Part shown: in pieces, positions 20,151 through 33,180 of the stretch
How positions within the stretch are numbered: the stretch's first letter is position 1
Layout: each line of letters opens with the position of its first letter
Assembly: GCA_026260175.1 (NCBI GenBank)
Contig: JAKCWW010000427.1
Location: 487 to 59,035, forward strand
DNA from: Reticulitermes lucifugus
Lineage: Eukaryota > Arthropoda > Insecta > Blattodea > Rhinotermitidae
DNA: 58,549 nucleotides
Direction: 5' to 3'
Translations under genes and position numbers: made by a program
Notes under the pieces: model-generated
Seen by the model: the letters and a program-made list of their open reading frames with translations, nothing else
Databases searched by the model: none
What the model was told of the DNA's origin: nothing

Positions 20151-22080
20151 CCTTTTGCAGCAACTGCTTTGACACAAGCCTCTCAATATCTGAACCTCAC
20201 CCTTCCCATTTCTCCCAAGTTTTACAAGTCTTCTCTTATCGTGGAGATTTCTCAAGAAGAACTTTTACCAATTCCTTCTACATATCATGGCTCTCTTATC
20301 ATTCTGCAAACTACTATCCTAACAATGTTACATAACATGTACGTATTACGAAGTTTCTTCTTATGTGCCATTCTCTATATCTGTTTCATCGGTTTGGAAA
20401 CTAGTACTTATAAGCCGCACAAGTACAGTATCTTACGTTTTGCTGTGCGGAGATGTAGAAGTGGCCGCCTAAGTCCCCTCGCCCGAGAAACGTCATATGC
20501 CACTCTTGCGTGGAACGTTGCAATGCCTTCAGGCCAAATGATGCCTTGTCCATGCTACATCTCACAGATTCTTATATGGGGTCATCGTCCCTTCAGAAAT
20601 ACGTAATATGCATTCCTCGACAACACCACCGTGACTGCTGACAGGTTGACTTAACCCTTGCAAGTTGATTGTTTGCTACAGGTATCAAAACATTTAATAA
20701 AGCTGCATTTTGCGCCCAGAGTGCTTTTATGTGTTTCGTGTTATGCCCAAATAAACAGATATTTTTTCCCCAAACAGCATTAACCGGATGATATTTATAA
20801 TTGAGGGTATAGAGTGTTTCCTGCGAGATAGGACCTGAATTTTTGAACATTAATTAGTTTAATTTTAGTCTTCTAAATTGTAATTTAATGTAATAAACAT
20901 TTTATTAATTTACGAAGACTGTGAAACGTATCGTATGTTAGGGAGATTAAAATAAATTAATTGTAGGAAACAAGTGCTACAATTCAATTGAGAATCCTTC
21001 ATATCACCTTCTGCTTGAAAGTTCTAGCTGGTTGATCAACTGGTCAAGTTTATGTTGCAAAATATTTCTTGGGAATTTGACGGGAAATAAACACGTTTAA
21101 TCCTTAGGAGGAAAACTCAAAGGATGAAAAAAAATGTTCGATTTTGGCACAGATTGGAAGATAATATTGAGTTGATCTTAAATGTATAGGAAGTGAGGGT
21201 GCGGATTAGATAAATCTGGCTTAGGGTAAGGTCTAATGGCGAGGTTTTGTGAACACGGTAATAAAGTTCATTATTTCATTAATGGCAATAAATATTTTGA
21301 CCAACTGAGCGAGTATTATTTTCAATGGAGGGAGATCTGTTAACATGCCCATGGCACTCCTCAATTAACTACAATATAATAATTTATCAGAAATTGACCA
21401 CTTGTTTTCTTTTTATCAGAAATTGACCACATTTTTTTGTTTTGCTGAATAAAAAAACTGTGATAAAATGAAGACGGATTGATGGTTGTGTTTCATTTAA
21501 ATACCACAGTATTCGATTGAGTGTTGTAAATGAACACACAACCAAAAACTAAGTAATGTAACGAACACGCTTCTTTTCCTTTTCTCTTTACATGACGTAA
21601 CTCTTTCTTGTAACTTGCATTTATATGTGACATCTCTGTCTGTCCAAACGTTACAACGACGCTACCTTTCATAAAACATTATGTTGCAGTTTCTTGCTGA
21701 TTTGCGGTGAAAGTGTATGTTTACGTGTGCAGTCAGACCTTTCATTGTGCGTTGTGTAGGAGATGATGCTGTCCAATCTCTCTCCAGCTTTTTCACCTGT
21801 CGTAGCCTTTCAACAGTGCCGTCGCATGACAGACCCCGAAACCAGTCCGACCGACACACGCAGAAAACCTAGGAATAGAAAATACACCCCTTTTTATTTT
21901 CGCTTTCCTACATTTTATTCCGTATTTGTTTCTTTCTAATTGTGTATATTTCTATAGATGTTTATGACTGTGGCTGGTATATTTCTCTGAAATACGTTTG
22001 ATGCTTTCCATTCTTTGAGGGCTTAGGTACTTTAGTTTATTTTGTATGCCATTCCGATACCTTTATTATCTCTGAAGCCG
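20151..22080. other. No gene recognised; one recent 29-bp local duplication
   Basis: Contains a perfect 19-bp direct repeat (TTTATCAGAAATTGACCAC at 21383 and 21412). Frames of 65-85 codons (20593-20850 minus, 21662-21859 minus) have no recognisable content. Confidence 0.4.
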
Positions 22081-22083
22081 GAG

Positions 22084-22300
22084 CCGGAGTACCGTAGTTG
22101 GTATAGCGACTAGGCCAGGGGCTGGACGATCCGGGCTTCAAATTCCCGTAGTGGCAAGAGATCTTTATCTTCTACGAAACGTCCAAGGCAAGCCTCTTAT
22201 TCAATTGGCACCGGGGTCCTTTCCCGGGAGTAAAGCGACTGGAGCGTGAATTTGAACACTCACCTCTATCTAGTGCCGAGGTTAGGAATGAATAGAGCTA
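22084..22300 (+). repeat. SINE family B-like, copy 2
   Basis: It begins CCGGAGTACCGTAGTTGGTA, TAGCGACTAGGCCAG, then a weak B box (CGGGCTTCAAATTCCCG). It shares CTAGTGCCGAGGT and the GGTCCTTTCCCGGGAGTAAAG type block with the copy at 41.7 kb (CTGACCTGGGTAAAGCGG). The related sequence may continue to about 22640. Confidence 0.65.
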
Positions 22301-22640
22301 TAACTCTACTCACCTTATGTGCCTCCATGGTGTGGACAGGGAAAATTTACGTTTTTATTATTGCCAGGTTATATCACGACTGGTACCATTCACATCGGAA
22401 TCAGAAACTAAGAGATATGCAGAAGGGACCCGAGGTATGTCGGTCAGTTTACTAAATGGCTACAGACTGCGCGATAGGAGGGATAGGGATTTGTTTCTGC
22501 GCCACTGCTTGAAGACCAGGTACTCAAGAAGGTAACCGAGACCCGTTTCCCTGAAGTAAAGTGGCCGGAATTCTGATCTGGTGACCAAGTGTAGAGTGCC
22601 TGCGGGCTTTACCTCAGGGTCCACTGTGCACATTCATGGC

Positions 22641-24190
22641 GTGATCCTTAATTGAGTAAAATAATAATTTAATATTACCGTTATGTTTAATAACGGTAGG
22701 AATGATGACCAGATATTTTTCAGTCGAGCGTAGAATTAATTAAAAACGGCTTTTATATTACATATGCCTTATAATATGAGCAATTCCTATGATAATTGCA
22801 GTGTTAATATTTGTCTATTTTACGTGTCTGCTTGTTGTTTTATTCGGTGTATGCCCCATGATGTGTTTGAAAGTATGCCTGCTGCATATATTCTGTGACA
22901 CGTAAACTAACCGCTATTAAGCCTTTCATACTCCCGTGAGAACTTGCAGCAGTTGGGTGACTTTCAACATTTTCCGTTCAATTCGCATTGCTTTCCTCCG
23001 TACTCAGGATTCACGTGTTCTGCTTGACGCACGTAAGGCTTAATTACTAAACGCTATGATAATGTAACACGTGTTATCTACTGTTAGATGCGCGTGACAC
23101 TTTTTTCCTTGCTTTGAAGGAAGAACTTACACTGAATAAGCCCCATAACAAGGCGATGAGATTAATGTTTGGACCTAAAATGGTGATAGTAACAAGAAGA
23201 TGGTTTGAGAGAATTGCTTAATGAGTTTCTTAGTAACTGACGCTCTGAGCTCAATAGGATTGAGGAGCTGCAGTACACACCGTGTAAATTACAAATGCTT
23301 GCAGAATTATAGATGTTAAAACCACTTGCGTAAAATGACGTAGGTGGGAAAACAGAACAGTATTGTAAATACCTAGACAGGATGCAATTTGTCCAGTGTC
23401 CAATAGAGGTCTTTGATAAACAGGAGAAAATATCCGGTTTCGCAGATGGGAAATTCTTGACCACCTGAGTGACTTGTCAGTGTTACAAGAAACGGCCTGT
23501 ACCATGAGGTTTTATTTTTCAAAATAATGTCTTTGTTTGAACTGCAATGAGTTGAAACGTTCTCCAGTAGGAAAATATTGTACTGAGACATCACTCAACA
23601 CTGTGTATATGACTTAGTAAACACAGTTCCAATATCCTTCGTTAAATAAGCATGGTATCACGATGTTGTATGTACTAATGAGGGCTACATATTATGTTCC
23701 TTTGCATCTAATGTTAGGACGAACCTTATTTGATCTCATGCAAAATCGAGATTTTACTGCACCGACACGGGCTATAACTGAATTCTGCAGACGACTTTTA
23801 GTGGACATGCCGAATTTCGGAGATGTGACTTGCGAACAGGCTGAAGGACTTTATCTTATCTTTGCGTTACTTTCATGAACTGCTCTCAGATAACTTATAA
23901 ACGGGAGAGGTAGTAACGGAAACATTCAGAGGAAAAAATATTAAGTGCTTATGTCCATACTTAAATATTTAAGGGAGAATAAACTTCCGATATCCATTAT
24001 CTTTGAGCTGTCAGAATGGACACAGGCCACTATAGTCCTCATGTGTTGTGCGGCTGGAAAGTTGTTCATGTTTCCTCGTATGTAGTGAAGAAAATTGATG
24101 GTTTTGACATTTGAACTCATTGTGTTTAACGTTAAAACAATAGTTACATAATATACTATTAAAATGCTTATAGAAAGTCGCCAGACCGAG
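22641..24190. other. No gene recognised
   Basis: Three overlapping minus frames at 23162-23594 use different phases over the same bases. A 71-codon plus frame (23663-23878) is unplaced. Confidence 0.35.
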
Positions 24191-24191
24191 T

Positions 24192-24840
24192 TATTAGGCG
24201 TTCTTTACGACGCAAAAGAAAAAAGAACGCCTTATGTCGGAACAACGTTCATTTTTCCATTTGTCCATTTGTCTGTCGGTGGCCTAGTATCAGCGACTAA
24301 ATTTATTGTCGGATTTTCATGAAAATCTGTTTAGGAGTTCTCCAAACATTTGTCAGGATACTACGAGTTTCATGAAAATCGAAACATACTCAAGTGCGTA
24401 AATAAATTTCTTTTCGTACTTTCCAATTTTTTTGGCCGAATTAGGCCAGATTCAGAAAAAAGCTCTTTACGTAATGGCATTGATCTGTGGTAAGTTTCCG
24501 TAAAAGTCGATGCAGTGAAAACCATATTTTACTTAGGGGCGTAAACAAAATTGCTCCCGCACTTTCTACATGTTTCATCCGATTTGGATAAAATTCGGGA
24601 AATGAGATGTCTATAAAGTTTTTCTTTAAGGATTATGAGTTTCGTGAAAATTGGCGCGGTGAAGGTCATACTTTCTTAGAAGCGTAAATAAATATCCGCT
24701 CTTTCCACATTTATTGCCAGATTTTTTAAATGAATATCGATGTAAGGAATCTGCACATAATGCCGTTGAGCAATTTAGATTTTCGTGAAAATCGGCACAG
24801 AGGATACGACACGTTATTTATGGTAGTAAATGCAGTTAAA
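24192..24840. repeat. Diverged ~140-bp tandem repeat block 2
   Basis: GAAAATCGGCGCAG-type motifs recur near 24374, 24503, 24646 and 24787 (spacing about 129-143 bp), with the partner TTTTTTGGCCGAATTAGG / TTCATCCGATTTGG between them. The head TTTGTCTGTCGGTGGCCTAG then TATCAGCGACTAAA matches block 1 at 4.9 kb. An 11-bp inverted repeat hairpin (AGGCGTTCTTT, 24196-24206 and 24222-24232) sits at its left end. Confidence 0.75.
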
Positions 24841-24912
24841 ATTTGCGAGAGTACTGTGAAACCATATGGCATTTTAGAAATGGGAAGGTATCACTTATTA
24901 TTAAGATGCGTA

Positions 24913-25035
24913 AATCCCGGGTCAGTCCATGTGGGATTTGTGGTGGACAAAGTGGCACTGGGACAGGTTTTTCCCCAAGTACATCTGTTTTCCCCTGTCA
25001 ATTTCATTCCACCGGTGCTCCATTAAGTTGAAAAG
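24913..25035 (+). repeat. SINE family A, copy 4 (5' truncated)
   Basis: It starts abruptly at CCCGGGTCAGTCC, the end of the tRNA-like head. It continues with CATGTGGGATTTGTGGTG, GTGGCACTGGGACAGG, TGTTTTCCCCTGTCAATTTC and CCACCGGTGCTCCATTAAG. Loss of the head means loss of the internal promoter. Confidence 0.85.
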
Positions 25036-25129
25036 CAGAAAAAACCTCATCATCTTCATCACAGGTTTGCTCAATAAGCCTTCAAGGCTGCGATGCGTCC
25101 GTAGCATCTTCTACGGGGCCCTTCAATAA

Positions 25130-25205
25130 ATAAAAAATGCGCAAATACAGGGTGGTGAGATTAGCTGGGCATGTGGCACGTGCGGGTGAATGAGATGTTC
25201 ATTTA
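25130..25205 (+). pseudogene. LINE reverse-transcriptase remnant 2
   Basis: The plus strand encodes RKYRVVRLAGHVARAGE followed by a stop. This corresponds to the R-R-x-R-[WL]-AGHVAR-x-GE signature seen in remnant 1 (RWVRWAGYVAR). Only about 20 codons are recognisable. Confidence 0.65.
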
Positions 25206-26902
25206 TATTCTCGGAGAAAAATCCTCAAGGGAACGATCTATATAGAAAGTCTAGTCGCATATGAATGGATAATATTCACGTGAGGCTTTGAACATAAGGT
25301 GTGAATTTTATATTACATGTACCGTGCAGTCTGTCATAACGTATGGGGTGTGAAGTATGAAGTGGATTAAGATATGGCCCCATAGTAGGTTTTTGTGAAA
25401 AATATAATGAACGTTTCCGTTCTTCAGCAGCATGTAAATAATTCATGGTTTAGATGGGTGTCTTATCATATTTATAACAAACTTTAGGACACATTTAGGT
25501 ACTTTTAATGTATCTGTGTAAATGGACTTCGATTTAGGTGTGGTACTTAGATCGGAGGATGAAACACTTGGACTGACAGAAAGGACGAAAGTCAGAGAGA
25601 GGATGTTAAGTCGATAGATATGACCTTCCAATTACGCTTCAATTTATACAAACTGCACAAAAAAAGGCAGGTCTGAAAGGCCCTTCTCTGTCCGTTCTGC
25701 GGGGTCCATATTTAAGTGTCTAGACACGTGGACAGGATTAATAAGTCTACGGATTCACTTACAAAGTCGCTATAACGACCTGCAGGATGCTTGATTTCAA
25801 CACAATTAAGTTGCTTTGAAAACCCAGTCTCTAATGTGAAAAATAATAAGAAGCTGAAGTAAGACAATGGATTAAACAATGTATGTTTTGATTAAAAAAT
25901 TCAGACCCGAAAAGCCTGATTCGAATACAAAAATGAAAGTGACGAAAGGGTGTATTATTGTAGCATTCCCTTTATCTTAAAAGTTCTTGCCTTCAGCCCA
26001 CTGATTTAGTCATGAAGGCCCGCATTACATAATGTGTAATCAGACCTACCAACAGACGTCATATATTATAGCAAGGTGAGAAGGATGAGAAAGAATAACA
26101 GAAAGAAAAAGTGTTTGAAGATGAAACAGGTGAAGGGTGATGAATAAACCTGCCGCAAAATGTACGTCTCGAACCACCGATTGGTGCTGGCGTGGTTTCT
26201 GCAACATCACGGTACCACCTGCTATTCAGTGAAAGTGCGATGTTCTAATTATTTGATGTTGGGCAGACTATGGCTGTGGCTGCAGTCTAGATCTGGGCAA
26301 TTTTCTTCCACTGTGGGCTGTGCTGGAATTGTGAGTATATACTCGTTCAGTATAGTGCAGGGATGTCCAAATATGTTCAGTGTCGTGTTACACGATCAGA
26401 AGTCCATGGTGAAGCAATGAGCTAATTACGTCTGCTGGCAGGTGGTTAGTCTCTGGTGATTTACTAGTTGATATATGCTAAATAATTATCTATTTTTATA
26501 CTAAAATTCTCAGGAGGTGCACACCTCCGGGGAAAAGAATGTCGCATGTTGAACTACACGTATGAGGGATACATTTACATTTCCAGCATTGCCATGTCTG
26601 TTGATTAGAGAATAAAGCGAATAAAGAGAACTATCAAATTAACTGTTGGCCATGGAAAGTGTTGCAACTATGTTCTCCCGTAACATACAGATCTAATTTA
26701 TAAATTCACTTCTATTCTTACCTTGCCTATATACGTATATGTTGGTCTTAATTTTCGAGTATTGCAAACACAAATCTGTCTTAAAATAATCTTCCCAGAG
26801 AACAGTCAGAATCATTTTACCTCTTTCTCTTTAATTCTATGCGTTTGTTTTAATTTTTCGACGCTCTCAGTGAGCAGAACTGGGCACTGCAGATGGTAGT
26901 AT
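25206..26902. other. No gene recognised
   Basis: AT-rich. An 86-codon plus frame (26160-26420) and a 62-codon minus frame (25443-25631) show no domain. Confidence 0.4.
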
Positions 26903-27010
26903 GATCGATGAATGATGAATTGGAAAAGGATTTGGAATGAAGTGGTCCTGGTCTAATCGAGGTACTACACCTAAATGTGCCTGGAGGGCTCAGATATGCA
27001 TAAAATACTT
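26903..27010 (+). repeat. Interspersed repeat family D, copy 2
   Basis: GATGAATGATGAATTGG, then AGGATTTGGAATGAAGTGG, CTAATCGAGGTACTACACC and TGTGCCTGGAGGG follow the same block order as at 756 and 43297. Confidence 0.7.
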
Positions 27011-27129
27011 GTCAGGTATCTGGTGTCCTGGGGGAGATTCAAAATGTTTACCTCCTGAATTCAAATGTAAACTTCACTGCTATCATGACCTGCTCAGTAT
27101 ATTTTCCAAAACAATGACGAAGAGCCATC

Positions 27130-27153
27130 AAAATAATAATAATAATAATAATA
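27130..27153. repeat. (AAT)n microsatellite
   Basis: Seven AAT units. Confidence 0.9.
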
Positions 27154-28524
27154 TACCATTAAAGACACAATGTCACGTAAGTTATAATTTTTTATGAGCA
27201 GTGTTATGAGAAAATCTCTGAAAGTTCCATCTGAGATTCATGTAAAAGGGGATCTAAATTGGAGAGAGGAATTAAAATTAAATTTGTAGATCAAATCTTA
27301 GTCTTGACCCTTAACATAGAACGTCGACTTGAAATTCACGCAACTTAGAAGTTATAATGTATAAAATGTGACCAAAATAGCACGCTGAAATATGTACTAC
27401 AGTTATGATGGTAGATTTTCTCTAAATGCTTTACTTATGGTTTGTGTCAATTTTTTTAAGTCAGTGGAAAGTCCTTTGATATTTCAGGGAGTAAAATCTG
27501 AAAATTCCCATCTCTAGCTACAATTCTCACGTGTAGCCTTTCGATTTATCCACTGTAACACATTACAGCCATTGAGGGATGCGTGGAATCACTATTTTAC
27601 CGAAAATGTATGCTACCCTAACGCGGCCTTTTGTGTAGTAAACTACGTACGTCAACATGATTTAAAATCCGAAACCCATTAAAAGAAGCAAATATTATTT
27701 GAAAAATGTTTAATATGGCGAGTATTTATATAGAAGAAGGTAAATAATTTTGAATGTGTAATATTACAGCTATATTGCTCTTACCTCCTTATCTGGCGCA
27801 ATAATTTCAATAAATACACATCAAGCCCAGTATTTTATGCGCAATCACAAAGAACATATTCGGACATCATGTGTGGTATAGTTGATTAGAGCCACGCCTT
27901 CGTACTCTTGTTTTTAATTTACTGAACTAAATTATCAACGAACCTGTAGAACGCTGAACCAGCCTAATCTTTAATCGTTAATCTGATCTTGTCAATAAAT
28001 CAAGAGCAACAACTACAAGATGCGGGATATTTCCGATTAGAAAGCTGAGACCACTGCAGACCGCCTGTCGCCTACGGGTGAAACAATACTAACGCAGTTT
28101 ATGCCGTGCATATTCATCTGTACGGACTGAATCTGTCTCGCATTTCAATGAACTGCTCTCACGAAAAAAGAAAAGGTTCGGGCTAAAGTAAAATGAAATT
28201 TAATGAGTAACCGGGGAATATGTTCTGGTAGTAAAGAGGACGGGCTGTAAGCGGACCACGAGCATGCATCTGTAGCAGGAACCGAGGTTTGCTACGGAGC
28301 ATCGCGGTCGTGTAATTATCATCCGTGCTTTGTGTTCAGGAAGTATCTTTTTCGTTGTCTGTTCACAGACTGGCTACCCTGAGTTTTTTTCCTTTCCTCA
28401 GTAGCTTTGGGAGAATTATATTAGACCTACCTTAAAACGGCATAGATACACTTTCTCGTAAACCGTTTTCAATTCATCGTTATTTATAAATCACCCTAAA
28501 ATTCGATCCTACGCCCCCGCTTAC
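27154..28524. other. No gene recognised; GC/CpG-richer patch at 28030-28340
   Basis: 28030-28340 has more GC and CpG than its surroundings (CCTGTCGCCTACGGG, TAACCGGGG, GAGGACGGGC, CATCGCGGTCGTG). It contains no frame with a splice donor like the two real first exons. It could be a promoter-proximal or non-coding exon region, but I see no direct proof. Confidence 0.25.
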
Positions 28525-28592
28525 ACAAACACACATACACATACATATATAGACACCTATGTGTATGTATATGTATGTGTTTCTATATGCAC
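28525..28592. repeat. Palindromic CA/TG dinucleotide-rich tract
   Basis: CACACATACACATACATATA runs into a mirrored TATGTGTATGTATATGTATG, so the tract is partly self-complementary. Confidence 0.8.
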
Positions 28593-29399
28593 AAGTGTCT
28601 TATGTCTATAACAAGACGTTTTATAGTCCATTTCGAAGATATGATTAGTACCGGCTGGCCAAGGTTTTTCAACAGCGAAACTATTCGACAGATTTTAATG
28701 ACATTTTGCACTTGATGGTACTAACGATAATTTAAAATTTGTGCTTAAGAGTGAATCATAACTGCTAATAAATTTTATACCAAGCGGCTCATGTTACAAG
28801 TTACGTCTTAATATATAAGCCTACAAAGTAAGTTATACAAAAACTGTGCTAACAGTTTCTAGAATTAAGAAAAAAGCAAGAAAGTTTTCTGTCTAGGCTG
28901 TGTGATTACGTTAGCAACTATCATTTTCCATCTGCAGTACAATTCCTTAGATTCGTATCACCAATAAATGAACACCAAGATTCAAAATGGCAAAGGAAGC
29001 CTGTACATAGGATATTCTCCTGAAGCGTGCCTCTCCTTTCTTGTCATTGAGCACATTTTCATTTGCCCCTTTCATCTAGCAGTTACGATATTTTAGTGTG
29101 GTTAATTCAAAAGCAGATAGGTTGGAAAGAAGTGTAAAAAGTGTTTTTTTTTCGGAAAACCTCACGGAAAATAATTTTTGAGTATTTCCAAACGCTGGCG
29201 GGAGAAAACCATTAAAGTAGATCTAGGGAAAGGGCGAAGCGTGTAAAACAAATTCAACTTTCTTGGGATGAGTTCTGTGGATACAGTGATGAGACTTAGG
29301 TTACTTTTATCAGCAGAAGGAGCATCAGCTGCTCAAGGAATCCTCTGTAGCATTAACTTAGGTAAGCATATAATTAGTGAATTTAAGAGTACTATTCGC

Positions 29400-29515
29400 T
29401 TAGTTAGGTCCGTCAATCGGTCGGGCAGTCGATTGGTCAGTCGGTCGGTAGGTCGATCGGTAAGTTCGTCGGTCAATCTGTCGGTCGGTCGGTCGGTTGT
29501 TCAGTTGTTGAGTCA
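29400..29515. repeat. GTCG/GTCA tetranucleotide array
   Basis: An impure tetranucleotide array (GGTCGGTCGGTCGG with TCAG, TCAA and TAAG variants) over about 115 bp. The plus frame at 29268-29582 reads it as an SVRS-type repeat and is not a gene. Confidence 0.9.
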
Positions 29516-32500
29516 AAGTGTAAGTTTCTTAAACACCATTTTCATCAGCACCACTGTGAGAACTTCAAATCTCACAGTTTAAAGTTTCCGTTTATCTCTA
29601 AGAAATATTTTAATTAAAATTAATCTCATAAATAGATCAAAGAACATTCACCGAAAATGTAATACACATTCTGCTTGTTGATTAAATAAGAACCGTGGAA
29701 TTAGGTGTGGTTAGAGATGCCACTTTCTCGCCTTCATTATTTACACAAGAGGATTGGACAAAGAACCGGTTCCTGAAACTCTTCAGCGGCAAAAGCCAGA
29801 CGGACTGCCACCAAGACGGTGGAGGCAATCGTCCTCCAGAATGAAAATGAGAAGAAAGAAATGTATTCATTCGACTGAATCGAGAAAGCGGCACTTCAAT
29901 AATTTCATCTAGTTTACAGTGTCAATACTGCTCACTGGTACCGATCGTTAAGAGAAGCTGATTTACTCATAGTGCGTCCTCTACTTTTAATGTGGACGCA
30001 GCTATTTCCTACTAAGCTGTCGTACATTTCTAACACAGTACACATCATCATAACCCTGAAGATAATTTTTATATTTACCGTTGTGAGAACTGAAATATGA
30101 CAATCTTCGTGTTATTTTACAGTTGGCTTGTTACTTTATTTGTTAGTTAATTACGTACAGAAAAAGAATCTGGTATATTCGATGGTGTGGCACATTATTT
30201 CAGAACGCTCTGGCCAGTTATTAGAAAGATAAAGTTAAGATGTTAGAGAGAGGGAATGACTACTAAAAAATGCAGTGATCCTGCAACTGCTTACTCTCAC
30301 CACACCCTGTATTTCACGTCACGACTTCACAGGCCGCACGAGGAACGGAAATGTCAAGCCTGAATACAGATTGCCCGATTACGGAGTTACAATACATAAC
30401 CCGAATGTAGAAACAGTCTATTTTTTAATCGTGTATTCAGATACTAGACACCACGTTGTTTAAGAGGTGTTGAAATGTATTATATTGGCGAAAGAAACTT
30501 AGAATTCCGAAAAATTAGGCCGTGTAATTTTGACGTGTATAAAATCTCTCTGCACTTTATATTTCAAACTTAACTTTTTGGTTGATAACATTTTTCCGCC
30601 ATGAACAATTCCAGAGATAAATCACATCACTCACATTCGTATTTGCTTCTTATTCAGATTTATTTTGATTTTATGTTCCGGATCACAGTATTGAAGAGGA
30701 GAACTTTTTTAGAGTACGACAGTATAGTATGTTGTAATTACACGTTACTTAATTATCGGTTGCTGTAAAAATTTGTGTTCGTAATTATTCGATTATTTTT
30801 CAGTTTTAAATCTTAAAAAAATATATTTTATTCTACGAGTAGCAGGAGTGTCTCTGTATGAACGAAATTAGAAAGTTCACAAATAAAAGTTTAATTTTTC
30901 AATTGAAATTTTATCCCAAAAATTGTGACCAAGAATTTCTGTAATTTGCCTAAGGTTTGAGAAATGTTTGTGTTTGGATACGAAGACAACACAAATAGGG
31001 ATTTTTCGATATCTAAATAAGTGTTGTTCCCGGCGACTATCACGGTTTTCGCTGGTTCTCGAAACCTTTCAAAAGCGCAGATCGTTATGGCGTCTCTGAG
31101 CTGTCTTGCGCAGAAGCAACAGCGTCTCAGCCACTCTAATTGTTCTCGTAGCTTTGTTGTAAATGTCGCTTTTCTCGGTGTCAATAATTTTGCATCTGTT
31201 AAATCTTAAGGAACTTTGTGTCATACTGAAGGATAAGAAGCGTAACCCATTTTTATGAATTTGCCATGAAAGCTAATAATGTAATTATTGCTTTTACGTA
31301 GGTGAATGCCTGAAAATGTTATTTAAATACAGTACTTGACCACTAGCCTTGTTTTTTCGTGTTTAGATACAATTATGTGTTGTATTTAGGCGATATTTTT
31401 ATGTTAGGTAAAAATTTTTAACATCTGGAACAAATTGAAATTTATGATTTGGGAAGAAATTTAAATTATTTTCGTCTTATGGGTTTTCGCTCCTTACGAG
31501 CAGTCTTCGAGTTAAAAATTAAACCTGTAACATAAGGGACTAGGGTAAAAGGCAAAATAAGGTTTATCTGCTAAAAATCACGGCATGGGAAAGGTAAAAT
31601 AAACCTGCAGTCTTGTTGTGCATAAGGTGATCTTGTTTCTTGCCACAGTTATAATAAATTCTGGTGGGCTGGTGGTGAGAAACAGGTAGTTCGTGAGCTG
31701 TAGCAGTGGAATGAGGCACGATGCATGGATCGCACCTTCAGATTAGCCGTTGACTTTGAGATGCGTGTTAGGAAGTTATTACCCTGCCACCTTTCGAGTA
31801 GCACAGTTTCCGTGAGGCTTCGGAAAAAAGAAATTCACGGTGGAATTTAAAAGAGAAACTCGAGAATTTGTGTTAGATTGGTTCATCATGATAAGTCGTA
31901 TAATGAACTCCTCAAGTACTTTTTAGTTCAGAATCATTACTTCCACTGCCTCTGAAGAAACTTAATTTAGTATTCCTATATGTAAGATGCTTTAAATAGA
32001 GTATGTCCTGCCATCCTCATACAAAACCAGGTGGCATGTTTGCATATGAAATTAATCCAGCATTTAACGTTGTAAATTATCGTCTTAATTTCTGTTCGTT
32101 CTAAAAGCTTTCCAAAAGCTCTTTGTTGTCGCACACATAATAGTAACAACAAGACATCACTTTTCCCAACTGTATTAAAGATTGGTAAAGCAATTACCAT
32201 AACAAATAGCCTCTTCGCCTTAATCCTTATTTGCTGCAAGGTAGTGTCTCGTGTTATTACAGGAGCACACAAACTACATTCCAAATCAAAAATGTGAATT
32301 TTATCTGGGCCTAATTAATCTTCTTATCATAAATAAGTTTAGGATATTTCGTACATTTCTTCACGTATTCTTAATTCTTAATGGCTTTAGAAAATTTGCG
32401 TTTTTCCTTAAGGAGGGTATAATACTTTTCTAACCCCCTTCCACATCTTTGTGTTAAGACTCCCTGTCTCCACCAATCCATACATCTTTGATTCCTCATA

Positions 32501-32615
32501 CAGCTTTTAACAGGCCCATGCAGTTTGCTCAGTATTTTTTCACCGATGTAAGAAGGTGCTTCTGCGGTTTCCATACCTTCTAGATAATATTGTTCTGGTA
32601 AAATTATTGTGTAGC
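29516..32615. other. No gene recognised
   Basis: About 3.1 kb with only 60-102 codon frames (29682-29894, 30275-30463, 30891-31184, 31976-32284), none of which resembles a known family. Confidence 0.4.
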
Positions 32616-32637
32616 ATATATATATATATATGTATGT
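32616..32637. repeat. (TA)n microsatellite
   Basis: Nine or ten TA units. Confidence 0.9.
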
Positions 32638-33014
32638 GTAAAGCCCTACGATACGTATCAGCATAATCATGCAGTTTATTACTTAATTGGCCCTACATCT
32701 TGCCGCTAAGTGTTTCGGGAAACGTTTTTTCACGGTCACTGAGCAAGAGACTGCATTGTTCCAAGTCTAAGATTTGAAAAGACTTCTATTTGTGGAAGTG
32801 TGCCTTATGTAGCACTTACAGCCGTAACATTAAAGTAATTGGCACCTTCTTGACTCCTCACATAGTTCATCACTTACAACTGAAAATGCTACCGTTCCTG
32901 TGGTATAAATATTAGCTGCCCTCCTGACGCTCTTGAAAGTCCTGTCACTTTTTCCCCTATACATTAAGCCCAGTAACTTTTAAAGCTGACACACCATAAT
33001 TAAATAATATTCCA

Positions 33015-33180
33015 GTGTTACTGATAGTATTCGGGAGGTTGTGAGTTCGAAACTTCGTCCAGGAGACCAAACTTCCTGATGCTCCACGGCTTCATACTCA
33101 AAACATCCTGCGAGTCGACGACATATTTGCAGTTGAAAATCTGTTAGTCAGTGACAGATGACTGAGCCTGCCTAAATATA
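33015..33180 (+). repeat. tRNA-derived SINE fragment
   Basis: TATTCGGGAGGTTGTGAGTT is followed by a B box, GAGTTCGAAACTTCGTCC. The block then continues AGGAGACCAA. A GCATTCGGGAGG-GGTTCGAA-TCGTCC order is typical of tRNA-derived insect SINEs. Confidence 0.5.

Noticed and set aside
20067..20606. Longest open frame in the window (179 codons, plus)
   Set aside because: It starts inside the plus arm of an F-family foldback, has no recognisable domain and no splice support. Chance extension of a repeat-derived frame.
29268..29385. Possible coding exon MSSVDTV... ending near GGTAAGC at 29360
   Set aside because: A donor-like site is present, but the frame continues through it into a GTCG tetranucleotide array, there is no supporting promoter context, and the peptide resembles nothing known.
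32371..32670. LINE RT tail on the minus strand (EKILSKLHGPVK segment)
   Set aside because: The short segment resembles the [EK]KxLRK-[IVL]-YGPV block of LINE proteins, but nothing before or after it continues the match.
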